This document shows, piece after piece, positions 16,352-24,832 of a stretch of DNA of 29,109 bases. Origin of the DNA: Myxococcales bacterium. GTDB lineage: Bacteria; Myxococcota; Polyangia; HGW-17; SLPX01. Made by a program: the position numbers and the translations under genes. The stretch lies in NCBI GenBank assembly GCA_007131745.1, contig SLPX01000351.1, positions 1-29,109 of the forward strand, in the 5' to 3' direction. The notes under the pieces are model-generated. The model was given only the letters and a program-made list of their open reading frames with translations. It was not told the origin of the DNA and made no database searches. The stretch's first letter is position 1. Each line of letters starts with the position of its first letter.

Positions 16352-17361
16352 AGGGCGGATTGGAACTCAAGGGTGGAAGCGTCACCGAGATCAAGAAAGC
16401 GCTGGATGCTTTTTCGGATTCTAGCCTGTCGTTGCTTCCCACACCTGTTCAGGAATTGCCCGCGCTGTCGGACATCTTGGGGTGTAAAGTGTATTGCAAG
16501 AGAGACGACCTGACGGGTTTCGGATTCGGCGGAAACAAGTCGAGGAAATTGGATTTTCTTTTGCCTTACGCGCAGGGACTCGGCGCGGATACCTTGATAG
16601 CGGTCGGAGCCAACCAGTCCAATTTTTGTCGGATGACCGCTGCGTTTGGAAGCGTCTGGAACATGGAAGTTCACCTTGTTTTGGGTGGAGGCAAACCAAC
16701 TCGGCCGACGGGAAATCTCTTGGTCGACCACATTCTCGGCGCGCACGTGCACCATGTCGAATCCATGGATTGGGACGAGTGGAACGAAGCGGCCCAGGAG
16801 ATACAGGGTTCGCTGGAAGCTCGGGGCAGGAACGTTTTCCGCATGCCGGTCGGGGGGTCGACGTGTGTTGGAGCGTTGGGATATGTAAAGGCCCTGCTGG
16901 AGTTGATGGAAGATGAGAAACGCTTTGGAATACGATTCAGCAGGATAATCCATGCCTCTTCGTCAGCCGGCACCCAGGCCGGACTGACTGCTGCCAAGAT
17001 ACTTGCCGGGTGGCCGGGTGAAATAATCGGCATGAGCGTGGCAAAGCCCAAAGACACTCTGACAGCGGAGGTTCGCAAACTGGCCGCCGATACCATGGCT
17101 TTTATGGGTTTGGGCAGGGGTGTGGAAGAAGACGTTGTTTCAGTGGATGATTCTTACATTGGAGATTGTTACGCTGCACGCACCTCGGAGTGCGATGAAG
17201 CCGTTAAATTGTTTGCAAGAAAATGCGGTTTGTTTTTGGACAGGGTGTACACCGGAAAAGCGGCTGCCGGGCTGTTGGATTATGGAGCGAGAAAACGGTT
17301 TTCTTCCGATGAAAACATTTGTTTTTTGCATACGGGAGGTAATCTCGAGATCTTTGAATGA
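16345..17361 (+). CDS. PLP-dependent D-cysteine desulfhydrase / ACC deaminase family enzyme
   Basis: A 338-residue fold-type II PLP enzyme. The Schiff-base lysine is Lys65 in FGFGGNKSRKLDFLL, the family signature. GANQSNFCRMTAA matches the substrate-binding QSN segment, and HASSSAGTQAGL is the phosphate-binding loop. This family contains D-cysteine desulfhydrase (D-cysteine to pyruvate, sulfide and ammonia), ACC deaminase and related D-amino-acid enzymes. The precise substrate cannot be chosen by eye, though the QSN context favours the desulfhydrase side. A near-perfect GGAGGAG precedes the ATG, inside the end of the hydrolase gene. The NFACT-R gene follows after 40 bases. Confidence 0.88.
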   Translation: MLKGGLELKGGSVTEIKKALDAFSDSSLSLLPTPVQELPALSDILGCKVYCKRDDLTGFGFGGNKSRKLDFLLPYAQGLGADTLIAVGANQSNFCRMTAAFGSVWNMEVHLVLGGGKPTRPTGNLLVDHILGAHVHHVESMDWDEWNEAAQEIQGSLEARGRNVFRMPVGGSTCVGALGYVKALLELMEDEKRFGIRFSRIIHASSSAGTQAGLTAAKILAGWPGEIIGMSVAKPKDTLTAEVRKLAADTMAFMGLGRGVEEDVVSVDDSYIGDCYAARTSECDEAVKLFARKCGLFLDRVYTGKAAAGLLDYGARKRFSSDENICFLHTGGNLEIFE

Positions 17362-17401
17362 TGTAGATACCGGTATTCGGATAGATTGAAAGAAAGAGTT
17401 T

Positions 17402-17800
17402 ATGCCTGCTGCAAGAAAAGGTCCTCCTCCTCCTCCCCAGGTCTGGGAGTACATTCTGCCCGGTGGCTGGAAGGTGCTTGCCGGCAAGAGTGAATCGGAC
17501 AATGACAGGTTGAGCTTGAAGGTGGCCGCGCCGGATGATTGGTGGTTTCATGTACGCGGCGTTCCGGGCAGTCACACGGTTCTGATAGCTGAATCCGGCC
17601 GGGAGCCTGACAGGGAAACCTTGAAGAAAGCAGCCGCGATCGCCGCGTATCACAGCAAGGCGAGACACGGCGGGGTTGTTCCGGTTTCCATGACCCGGGC
17701 GGTCAATGTGACAAAGCCCAGGGGCGCTCCAACGGGTACTGTGACAATAAAAAAGGAAAAGGTTTTGAAAGTACGGCCCGGACTTCCGGAAGAGACTTGA
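17402..17800 (+). CDS. Stand-alone NFACT-R (DUF814) RNA-binding domain protein
   Basis: A 132-residue protein that matches only the C-terminal RNA-binding domain of the NFACT family (RqcH/Rqc2/FbpA), which act in ribosome-associated quality control. The recognisable blocks are GGWKVLAGKSESDNDRLSLK (family GRNxxxNDxLT), DDWWFHVRGVPGSHTVL (family D.W.H...PGSH), ETLKKAAAIAAYHSKAR, VNVTKPRGAPTGTVTIKKEK and a terminal VRPGLPEE. The NFACT-N and coiled-coil regions of full-length proteins are absent, and no neighbour supplies them. A run of five prolines opens the protein. The start ATG has an AAAGAG site. A tRNA- or rRNA-binding role is inferred from the domain. Confidence 0.88.
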   Translation: MPAARKGPPPPPQVWEYILPGGWKVLAGKSESDNDRLSLKVAAPDDWWFHVRGVPGSHTVLIAESGREPDRETLKKAAAIAAYHSKARHGGVVPVSMTRAVNVTKPRGAPTGTVTIKKEKVLKVRPGLPEET

Positions 17801-17826
17801 ACGAGCCTCATGTTTACATACGGTTT

Positions 17827-17855
17827 TTGTAGTGAGTGTGAGTTTGCCGTATATG
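17827..17855 (+). promoter_or_regulatory. Weak candidate promoter ahead of the deacetylase gene
   Basis: TTGTAG (17827-17832) and TATATG (17850-17855) are 17 bases apart in the 111-base gap before the histone-deacetylase-family gene. Just after it, CCAACC (17863-17868) and GGTTGG (17878-17883) can form a hairpin in the leader. Both elements are weak, and read-through from the upstream genes is equally likely. Confidence 0.28.
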
Positions 17856-17911
17856 CAAAAACCCAACCCCGGTGAGAGGTTGGAACGGATCAATATGGTG
17901 GAGCGGCACAG

Positions 17912-19744
17912 ATGAGTATTGGTTCGGACTTGCTTTTGACGAAATTGAAAAATGCCGGCACGAAATTTGTTGAAGCCTGGTTGAGTGCATCCAGGAGGGT
18001 GTCGGCCGCGTACCGGCCCCCAAGGGGATTGGTTTTTTATCACAAGGCATACAGGTATCCGGAGAATCCGGTATTCGATCCCTACAGGGCGGACAAGATC
18101 CTGGGTTACTGTTTTCGGGAAGGATGCTTCGGTTCCTCCCATGTCAAACGCCCGCGTGATGTGGGAATAAATCAACTGGCCGAGGTTCACGAATATGATT
18201 ACCTCGAGACGATAGCTGCTCCGGAAACTCTGATCAGGGTTTTCGGCCGGGACATATTGAGCATCAATGCAGATGAGGTAATCAACGTACAGCGCAGGAT
18301 GGTAGCGGGTACGGTCGAAGCAGCGCGCTTCGCGTTAAAGCGGCCCCGCGGTGCACGGTTCATGATCAACCTGGGCGGCGGTTTTCACCATGCGTCTCAT
18401 GACGGGGGAGGAGGTTTCTGTCTTTTCAACGATGTTGCCGTCGCCATAAAGACGCTCAGGAAGGAAGATTTCAAGGGCCGTATTCTGGTCGTGGATCTTG
18501 ATCTGCATCATGGCGACGGAACTAGAAGGGTTTTTGCCGATGACGAAACTGTTTACACTTTTTCGCTGCACGCAAACACTTGGGATGATTCCCCGGCCAA
18601 GGCTTGCTATGACGTGGCGCTTCATAGTGGAATAGGTGATTTTTCTTACCTGAGAGAACTGGAAGCTGCTCTGCCCAAAGTGTTCATGGAGGCGCGTCCC
18701 GAACTGGTTTTCTATATAGCGGGGGTGGATGTGGCGGCCGACGATCCTCTCGGCAACTGGCGGCTTACTCCTGAGGGAATTTTACTCCGCGACATGAGGG
18801 TCGTGGAAGCCGCCGGCGAAACACCCATGGTTTGGACTTTGGCGGGGGGGTATGGAAGAGACGCTTGGCGCTACACAGCCGGTTCTTTGTGTTGGCTCTT
18901 CACCGGCAGGAAGAAGAGTATTCCCACCGGGAGCCAGGAGGAGTTGATTCGCTATCGAAAAATAGCCGGGAGCTTGAATGTAGGAGAACTTTCAGCAGAG
19001 CCCGACGGTGGAGGATATTTTACGACTGAAGATGTATTTTCCGAACTCATCGGTCCGCCCAAGCAAGGCAAGTTGCTGGGGTTTTACACGAAAACCGGGG
19101 TTGAAACAGCGCTGGAAAAGTACGGTTTGCTGGAGCACCTTCGGAAACTCGGTTTTTCAGAGGTGGATTTGGAATTCGACCTGGAACATCCGGGAGGTCA
19201 ACTCTTGAGAATCCGCGGCAACAAAAGACTCTTGGTCGAAATGGTGTTGCGCGACAGCAGGGAGCATCCTCCATACAGGTTTCTTTCCATTGAATGGCTT
19301 CTCATGCAAAATCCCGAAGCTCAGCCGGTTCGCGAGCTTCTGCCCGGGCAGAATCATCCCGGCCTGGGTGCGTTGCGCAACTTGTTTTTGATGCTGGTCA
19401 TGGTTTGCGAGAGATTAAACATGGACTCCATACATTTTTGCCCGTCTCATTATCACGTGGCTGCACAGGCGAGAGGAATTCTTGCTTTTCTTCACCCATT
19501 GGATGCTGCATGGTTTGCCTGTGTAGAGGAAGTCGTAGCCGGGCTTCCGCTGGCCGATGCCACGCGCCTGGTTCATGGTGGAGGACTGGTTTATGCACAA
19601 GGAGGTGAAGTTGTGGAGTGGAGACCTGCTGCAATGGTGTTGCCGGTTTCGGCAAGACTGAAGGAGTGGATTCAATCGGAAGAATACCAGACAGAGTTGG
19701 AAAAGGGTTTGCAGCAGTTCGAGATCAGAAGAAAATCTTTATGA
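17912..19744 (+). CDS. Histone-deacetylase-family amidohydrolase with extra C-terminal domain
   Basis: A 610-residue protein. Residues about 38-330 are a complete zinc deacetylase domain: catalytic His pair in GGGFHHASHDGGGGFC (His159, His160), DLDLHHGDG (Asp195 relay, Asp197 and His199 zinc ligands), GVDVAADDPLG (Asp273 zinc ligand) and the LAGGYG tyrosine (Tyr314). It should remove acyl groups from lysine side chains or polyamine-like substrates. Residues about 365-610 are an additional domain not part of the deacetylase fold, with conserved-looking LPGQNHPGLGALRNLF and FCPSHYHVAAQARG; I do not assign it. The protein is probably cytoplasmic, with no signal peptide. It converges on the acyl-CoA synthetase gene with only 24 bases between stops. 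Confidence 0.9.
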   Translation: MSIGSDLLLTKLKNAGTKFVEAWLSASRRVSAAYRPPRGLVFYHKAYRYPENPVFDPYRADKILGYCFREGCFGSSHVKRPRDVGINQLAEVHEYDYLETIAAPETLIRVFGRDILSINADEVINVQRRMVAGTVEAARFALKRPRGARFMINLGGGFHHASHDGGGGFCLFNDVAVAIKTLRKEDFKGRILVVDLDLHHGDGTRRVFADDETVYTFSLHANTWDDSPAKACYDVALHSGIGDFSYLRELEAALPKVFMEARPELVFYIAGVDVAADDPLGNWRLTPEGILLRDMRVVEAAGETPMVWTLAGGYGRDAWRYTAGSLCWLFTGRKKSIPTGSQEELIRYRKIAGSLNVGELSAEPDGGGYFTTEDVFSELIGPPKQGKLLGFYTKTGVETALEKYGLLEHLRKLGFSEVDLEFDLEHPGGQLLRIRGNKRLLVEMVLRDSREHPPYRFLSIEWLLMQNPEAQPVRELLPGQNHPGLGALRNLFLMLVMVCERLNMDSIHFCPSHYHVAAQARGILAFLHPLDAAWFACVEEVVAGLPLADATRLVHGGGLVYAQGGEVVEWRPAAMVLPVSARLKEWIQSEEYQTELEKGLQQFEIRRKSL

Positions 19745-19768
19745 AGCATGCGGGAAACGGCCGTGGAA

Positions 19769-21658
19769 TCATTTCCAGAGGGATTCCATGACATCTCCGT
19801 ATTTTTCGAGGACTTTTCGGCGCTTCAATTTCATGGTCGGGGTCAACATGCCGTTTTCAGTAGTGAACTCCTCGGCTATAAGCGCGAACTTTTTTATTCG
19901 CTCGTAACCTTTGAAATCAGTGGAAAGACGTTCCAGTTCGTCGCCGATTATTTTTTTCACTTCAGGCCGTTTCACCAGGCCGACGAATTCTTCGTTTATC
20001 CCGTTTTCTTTCCCCCAAGCTTCGATTTTTTCCTTGTCGGGCACCACGATGGCAGCGTTGTACGGCTGGTTTGTTCCATCTATGAACACCTGCAGTATAT
20101 AAGGGCTCAACTGGAGGGTTTCTTCCAAGGGCGCGGGAACAACGTACTTGCCGTTGGTCAGCTTGTACTGTTCTTTTATCCGACCTGTTATATACAAGAA
20201 ATTGTCCTCATCCAACCGCCCGCGATCACCGGTGCGAAATCCGCCGTCCTCGGTCATTACCGCCTTGGTTTCCTCGGGGAGGTTGTGATAACCCTTCATG
20301 ACATTGGGTCCGTAAACGATGATTTCACCGTCTTCGCTGTCGTCTTCGACAACGCTTTTGTCGATTACCACCCGTACTCTCGGAAGTGGTTTTCCCACGG
20401 ATCCGATTTTCCGGTTTCCCCGGTAGTTGGCGGTAACCATTGGGCTTGTTTCGGTCAAACCATATCCTTCGTACACCTGTATGCCGATTGTATCGATGAA
20501 ATCAGCTACTTCGGGAGACAGCGCTGCGCCCCCGGAAAACGCGAATCTCAACCGCCCGCCGAAACGATCGCGTATTTTCGAGAAGACGAGTTCGTCGAAA
20601 AACTTGTGCTTTGCCTCAATCGAGTAAGATGTGGACTCCTCCAGTGGGAATTTGAAATGCTTGGCAAAGCGATCCGGTATCCTGGGAAACACGATGTCGT
20701 CATAGAGGTTGTGTATCATTTCCAGTGAAAAAGATTTTTTTCCTTGAGCAAGGAGTTCACGACGTTGTTTCTCGTTTTCCATGGCTGCCTGGAAGAGCGT
20801 CTTTTTCAATGCGCCCCCTTCCTCCATTTTTTTGTTCACCCCGTCGTATATCTTGTTGAAAATTCTGGGAACGCTCACCATGATGGTCGGTCGGACCTCG
20901 CCGAAGTTGTCGACCAGTTTTTCAATTGCCTCCGTCGGTGCAATAGATCCTCCCATGCTTAGCAAACAGTGCAATTCCACCGTTTGGCCGAAAGAATGCG
21001 CCCATGGAAGAAAGCTGACGGCAACGTCATCCGGATCGAGCGGAAAGATTTCGTGCGCTGCGTTTACGTTGGATATGAAGTTCGAGTGAGAGAGCAATAC
21101 CCCTTTAGGGTTTCCCGTAGTGCCCGAAGTGTAAATGAATCCGCAGATATCTTCAGGGTCGATGTCTTCCACATCCTTGGGCTTGTTTCTTCCATTTTCC
21201 AGCAGCTGATCATAACTATCTTCGTGGTCTGCGGTCAGCGCGACGCAGAAAACTTTTTCCAAAGTTTCTATCTCGTTCGGCCATTCTTTCGTTCGGTTGT
21301 ATATATCGCGCGTTGAAACGATCAGGACCTTTGCCCCGGAATCATTCAGAATATACTTCCAGTCACTTTCGAGTTGATGCTCGTACATCGGGGCGAACAT
21401 TCCTCCGAGACCGTAGGTGGCGTACGCTGATACGGCCCAAGGTATGCTGTTCGATGAAATGATCGACACGACATCACCTTTTTTGATTCCGTGTCCTGCA
21501 AGACCTCCGCGGCACGCATCCACCATTTCCCCGAATTCATTATAAGAGATCCAATCCCAACGCCCCCCGCGCTTTTCTCCCAAAGCTCTTCTGTGACCGT
21601 ATGTTTTCACGGATTTCTGCAACATGTCCACCAAATCGTTGTACTTACCTCTGCTCAC
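19769..21658 (-). CDS. Long-chain acyl-CoA synthetase (AMP-binding, FAA1/FadD15 type)
   Basis: A 629-residue ATP-dependent fatty acid:CoA ligase. Motifs: phosphate-binding YTSGTTGNPKG (176-186), YGLTETSP (399-406), RTGD (475-478) and the C-terminal GRIKEQYKLTNGKYV with the catalytic Lys region. The order and length fit the bacterial long-chain family related to eukaryotic FAA1. The start is GTG 21658 (VSRGKYNDLVDML) with AGGAGA six bases upstream. A longer frame to 21922 exists but its extra 88 residues are only the shadow of the neighbouring gene. Around residues 318-365 two similar segments (DDIVFPRIPDRFAKHFKF and DELVFSKIRDRFGGRLRF) suggest an internal tandem duplication. It follows the Cas3-like gene by 103 bases on the same strand. 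Confidence 0.93.
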   Translation of the reverse strand: MSRGKYNDLVDMLQKSVKTYGHRRALGEKRGGRWDWISYNEFGEMVDACRGGLAGHGIKKGDVVSIISSNSIPWAVSAYATYGLGGMFAPMYEHQLESDWKYILNDSGAKVLIVSTRDIYNRTKEWPNEIETLEKVFCVALTADHEDSYDQLLENGRNKPKDVEDIDPEDICGFIYTSGTTGNPKGVLLSHSNFISNVNAAHEIFPLDPDDVAVSFLPWAHSFGQTVELHCLLSMGGSIAPTEAIEKLVDNFGEVRPTIMVSVPRIFNKIYDGVNKKMEEGGALKKTLFQAAMENEKQRRELLAQGKKSFSLEMIHNLYDDIVFPRIPDRFAKHFKFPLEESTSYSIEAKHKFFDELVFSKIRDRFGGRLRFAFSGGAALSPEVADFIDTIGIQVYEGYGLTETSPMVTANYRGNRKIGSVGKPLPRVRVVIDKSVVEDDSEDGEIIVYGPNVMKGYHNLPEETKAVMTEDGGFRTGDRGRLDEDNFLYITGRIKEQYKLTNGKYVVPAPLEETLQLSPYILQVFIDGTNQPYNAAIVVPDKEKIEAWGKENGINEEFVGLVKRPEVKKIIGDELERLSTDFKGYERIKKFALIAEEFTTENGMLTPTMKLKRRKVLEKYGDVMESLWK

Positions 21659-21761
21659 TTGAATTCTCCTGTCCTCAAACTTTGGCAATGCATATGTTTT
21701 TTGCGATGTTCCCCCACCGCAGAGTGGGTGGTCCGAAGAGATGTTTTGCACAATATGGAGT

Positions 21762-24608
21762 TTAAGGCAAGACGTTCCTGAGACCCCACCTGTCGTACAA
21801 GTATTGGTTGTTCCCATACATGAAGGACCACCCGACTGGGCAGGACTGAGAGTCGATCCTTTTGACCCGGCCCGGTTTTGATTCGGGATCCATACTTGAA
21901 ATGAATGTCGCCGGGATGACAAGCTGTTTTATTTTGTTTCCGAACCCGCTTTCCAAGGCTGTTGTAAATTCCACGAGATGGTCGCCCATACCGGACAGGG
22001 CGCGTATTCGTTTGCTGAGTTCCTTTGTTTCCGGAAAGAGGTCGATTGTTTTCTGGAAATCAAGATTGTAGAGGGTCAAATTGATCCTGGCGGCCAGTAC
22101 ATCGGCGGTCAGAGAGCCGGTGATTTTTCGACCGTGGTTTTCCCATGCAGTGCCTAATTCTTTTTCAATTTCCCTGAATATTTCGGGGTGCGATGATTCT
22201 TCCACCAGCTTGCGATAGTCGCGGGGAATGCGAAACCGTGGTCTTGATTCAAGGGTTCTCCATGTAGCTTCCAAGAATCGCAAGTCCGGGAAAATCGTTC
22301 CAATCCCGCACGGGCCGCCTGATTCCCATTTTGAATTTATGTATCGACTCAAATCCCTGTTTTGGTCCACCAGCACGATGGCCGCAGGTAGTTCCTTGTT
22401 TTCAAGGGTCTCTTTGGCGCTTTTCAATCGATTCAAACGTCGGCAAAGGACGTCCATTGGGCACAGATCCGTTATTACAAGGTCGAACTCGATGTCCCCG
22501 CTTTTTGAAGCTGTTTGGTCGGCTGAAACCACGCAGCCGTTTTCGCGGCTCGATTTTCCGAATCGATCTTTCAGAGTGAGGTCAAGCGTGTGCCTGTCTT
22601 CGGTCGAAAAAAATGGATGGCTGGGTGCGTAGACGGTTTTGCCCGGGCCGGTTGAGACCCCGAAAAGCAGGTTTTGCAGATTTCTTGTTTTTGCGATTCT
22701 TTCGATAGAAGCCTGAGTCGCCAGGCAATCCTGGAGCGTGTTTCTGAGGATCAGCACCTTCGCTCCGTCACGGGCCGCGTATAACCCCATTTGGGCCACC
22801 GTGTCCGGGCGTTCCCAGCATGGAGCGGTTTTTACGGTCACGTCAACAAAACCCGGCCGGGATTTGGTTGGAAACCCGAAAACCGGTTTCACATGATTTG
22901 GTTGTTGAAAAAACGAATCAACTGAAATTTTTCTTATGACCTTGGGCTCCGGGGAAAGGTGATCGTTTTCCTTAGAAACGTATTCCACCTGGATGGCCAA
23001 GGGAAAAGATACGCTATTAGCCTTTTCTTTTTTTGGGCATTGCCCCCTTTTGCCGAGATGAACAAAGCGCTGTCTCGTGCTTGCGCTCAAAGCCGATGAC
23101 ATGAGTAAAGCGTGACCTCCGGATGTCACGTGCCGTTTTAGAACCTCTTCCAGGATCCTGTTTGTGAGCGTTCCGGAAGTTCGCACATCATCTACGATGA
23201 GCAGGTGTCTGAGCAAAGCGGTTGCCCTCATGTGCGCTTGATTTGTGGGCAATGATGAGAGCATCACTTGCCCGATGGTTCCCACGACGATCGGCCCAAA
23301 GAGCTGCATTTCCGGGCCTTCCGCTGTTTTGATCCGGAACTGGAATTTATCATCTTGGAACCCGGAAAAATCAATCGTCCGAAAAGCCTTACCGCAGCGC
23401 GTACCGATTGTGCATTCAATGAAATCCGGTAGCGCCAATACCACCGGGGGTTTTTCCCTTTCCCCCGAAAAAGCGCGGTCAATAGCGTCGCGTATGCTCG
23501 GATAAATCCGTGCCGCCGCATTCCGCTCAGGCAAGGCATAGAAAAGCCCGTCAACCTTTGAATCGCGAAAGAGTTTCAGAAAGTATGGAATCGCGGTTTC
23601 GGCTTTGCAGTTTTCGTCACCGGTTTCCAGAATTGTGATGGATCCTGATTCAGGAATAGAGAGAGCCGGAAATACCCGATGAATCGCGCCGAATCCCGTT
23701 GTCGGGCCGACAGCGAAATCGGTTTCGTCCGGTTCAAGGGAGTTCCTGTATGATGAGCCGTCCAGGCCGCACAGATTCACCGCATTGTCCGCCAGCCTCC
23801 GGGAAAGTGAAAACCTCGGGCCGCAACAACACCGAAGCCTGGAGATTTCCATTGCGGCCGAGAGTTCAACTTGGCCGGGATCCGGTTCTATCGAAGCGGC
23901 TTTACTCTCTTCGACAGCCGGGTGAGTCCCGGAAGCGGGGGGAAAAAACCCGAAATCTGATGCCAGCGAATGGGCCATCGTGATGAGCCCGCTTAAGGAG
24001 TGTCCAAACGCCCGGCTCTCCGGGAGAAGGGAGCCGCCCGGCGGCCAGGCGTTTGGAAACCATTTGTGTAGTAGGTTGATTAGATTCGTTATCGAGCCGA
24101 AGGGATCTTTTTCGCGAGTCGCATCCATCCACACGCGTCGGTGGCCTGTTGCGAGCTGATTCTGTTCCCCACAACTTATAGCGGCCGTAAGCAGCCGCTC
24201 GAAGCCGTTTTGGGAAACGAACCAGTTTGACAAGACATCCGCGTTCAGTTTTTCGCGGAACCGTTTCCCTTTCGGGTCGTCCGAGTTCAATAAAGCGGCC
24301 ACGTCTTTTGTATCCGCAACCGGGAATAGTTGTAGTTTTGTCTTTTTTCCCAGTATGCTTTGTGCTTGCAGCCCAATATCATGCAACCCGGCCAGGACAC
24401 ACAATCTTTGCCGCTGAACTTCATCCAGATCATTCATACCGCCCAGTGAGGCGATCCGTGTTCTCAGGATTTTATTCTCCAGCAATCTTTCGGAACAGGC
24501 TGCAACATCCGCGATGTGATGTTCCAAGGAAATCCATCCGGCCATGTCGTTTTGCCCGTCTTTTTTGCGTTCGGTCAATTCCGCGTGTTCATCACTACTT
24601 GTTTCCAT
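21762..24608 (-). CDS. Cas3-like HD/helicase protein with degenerate catalytic motifs
   Basis: A 948-residue uninterrupted frame with the full Cas3 layout, closest by eye to the type I-G (formerly I-U) Cas3 style. The HD part keeps His31 (HIADVA) and His76-Asp77 (LAGLHDIG), but the usual GK is GL, the HHG block is ISCGEQ, and the usual ADW is AHS (residues 212-214). In the helicase, Walker A is GDENCKAE (only Lys335 kept), GTIDQ is GTIGQ, DEVH is DDVR (473-476), SAT is SSA (504-506), TQTxEQSLDID is DQTASKSGDIE (697-707) and QRxGRLHR is RRLNRLKS (723-730). Flanking scaffold sequence is well kept (YALPERNAAA, EDRHTLD, FDLVITDLCPMDVL). The fold is therefore retained while nuclease and ATPase activity are probably lost. 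No other cas gene or CRISPR array is in the window. An alternative is a divergent SF2 protein of another family, which I consider less likely. Confidence 0.82.
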   Translation of the reverse strand: METSSDEHAELTERKKDGQNDMAGWISLEHHIADVAACSERLLENKILRTRIASLGGMNDLDEVQRQRLCVLAGLHDIGLQAQSILGKKTKLQLFPVADTKDVAALLNSDDPKGKRFREKLNADVLSNWFVSQNGFERLLTAAISCGEQNQLATGHRRVWMDATREKDPFGSITNLINLLHKWFPNAWPPGGSLLPESRAFGHSLSGLITMAHSLASDFGFFPPASGTHPAVEESKAASIEPDPGQVELSAAMEISRLRCCCGPRFSLSRRLADNAVNLCGLDGSSYRNSLEPDETDFAVGPTTGFGAIHRVFPALSIPESGSITILETGDENCKAETAIPYFLKLFRDSKVDGLFYALPERNAAARIYPSIRDAIDRAFSGEREKPPVVLALPDFIECTIGTRCGKAFRTIDFSGFQDDKFQFRIKTAEGPEMQLFGPIVVGTIGQVMLSSLPTNQAHMRATALLRHLLIVDDVRTSGTLTNRILEEVLKRHVTSGGHALLMSSALSASTRQRFVHLGKRGQCPKKEKANSVSFPLAIQVEYVSKENDHLSPEPKVIRKISVDSFFQQPNHVKPVFGFPTKSRPGFVDVTVKTAPCWERPDTVAQMGLYAARDGAKVLILRNTLQDCLATQASIERIAKTRNLQNLLFGVSTGPGKTVYAPSHPFFSTEDRHTLDLTLKDRFGKSSRENGCVVSADQTASKSGDIEFDLVITDLCPMDVLCRRLNRLKSAKETLENKELPAAIVLVDQNRDLSRYINSKWESGGPCGIGTIFPDLRFLEATWRTLESRPRFRIPRDYRKLVEESSHPEIFREIEKELGTAWENHGRKITGSLTADVLAARINLTLYNLDFQKTIDLFPETKELSKRIRALSGMGDHLVEFTTALESGFGNKIKQLVIPATFISSMDPESKPGRVKRIDSQSCPVGWSFMYGNNQYLYDRWGLRNVLP

Positions 24609-24620
24609 GGCTCACTGTTT

Positions 24621-24650
24621 TTCAGAACCGTCTGAACTCGTTTTTTCGAG
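24621..24650 (-). promoter_or_regulatory. Two abutting inverted repeats in the leader of the Cas3-like gene
   Basis: TTCAGA-accg-TCTGAA (24621-24636) is a perfect six-base inverted repeat, directly followed by CTCG-tttttt-CGAG (24637-24650), a perfect four-base one. They lie 12 bases ahead of the ATG, where the ribosome would bind. They could be an operator or two small RNA hairpins that limit translation. The Shine-Dalgarno itself is poor. Confidence 0.5.
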
Positions 24651-24832
24651 GGTTTAATCAGGCTAAGCGTTGTTCAGCCTTCTTTCATGTCATCAACGTC
24701 ACGATGGTTTGTTTTTAAAGCAAAATGCTTGCCATCTCTTGGAACCTGCTTGTTTTTCGTTCAAAGCATTGTGGGACGGAGATGTTTCACCCACGCGGAT
24801 GTTCAGTGTGTCGAAGGGAAAAATCCACTAAG

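Noticed and set aside
17204..18190. 328-codon open frame on the minus strand
   Set aside because: It crosses three well-supported plus-strand genes and two intergenic gaps, with no recognisable domain.
19748..20728. 326-codon open frame on the plus strand
   Set aside because: It is antisense to the acyl-CoA synthetase, whose motifs are unambiguous; Phe-rich composition is that of a reverse-complement shadow.
21700..21740. Possible terminator CCCAC-cgcaga-GTGGG after the Cas3-like gene
   Set aside because: The stem is only five pairs, and on the coding (minus) strand it is not followed by a T-run, so it was not listed as a terminator.
21659..21922. N-terminal extension of the acyl-CoA synthetase by 88 residues
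   Set aside because: The extension overlaps the end of the Cas3-like gene and has no family counterpart; GTG 21658 has a good AGGAGA site and begins where homology begins.
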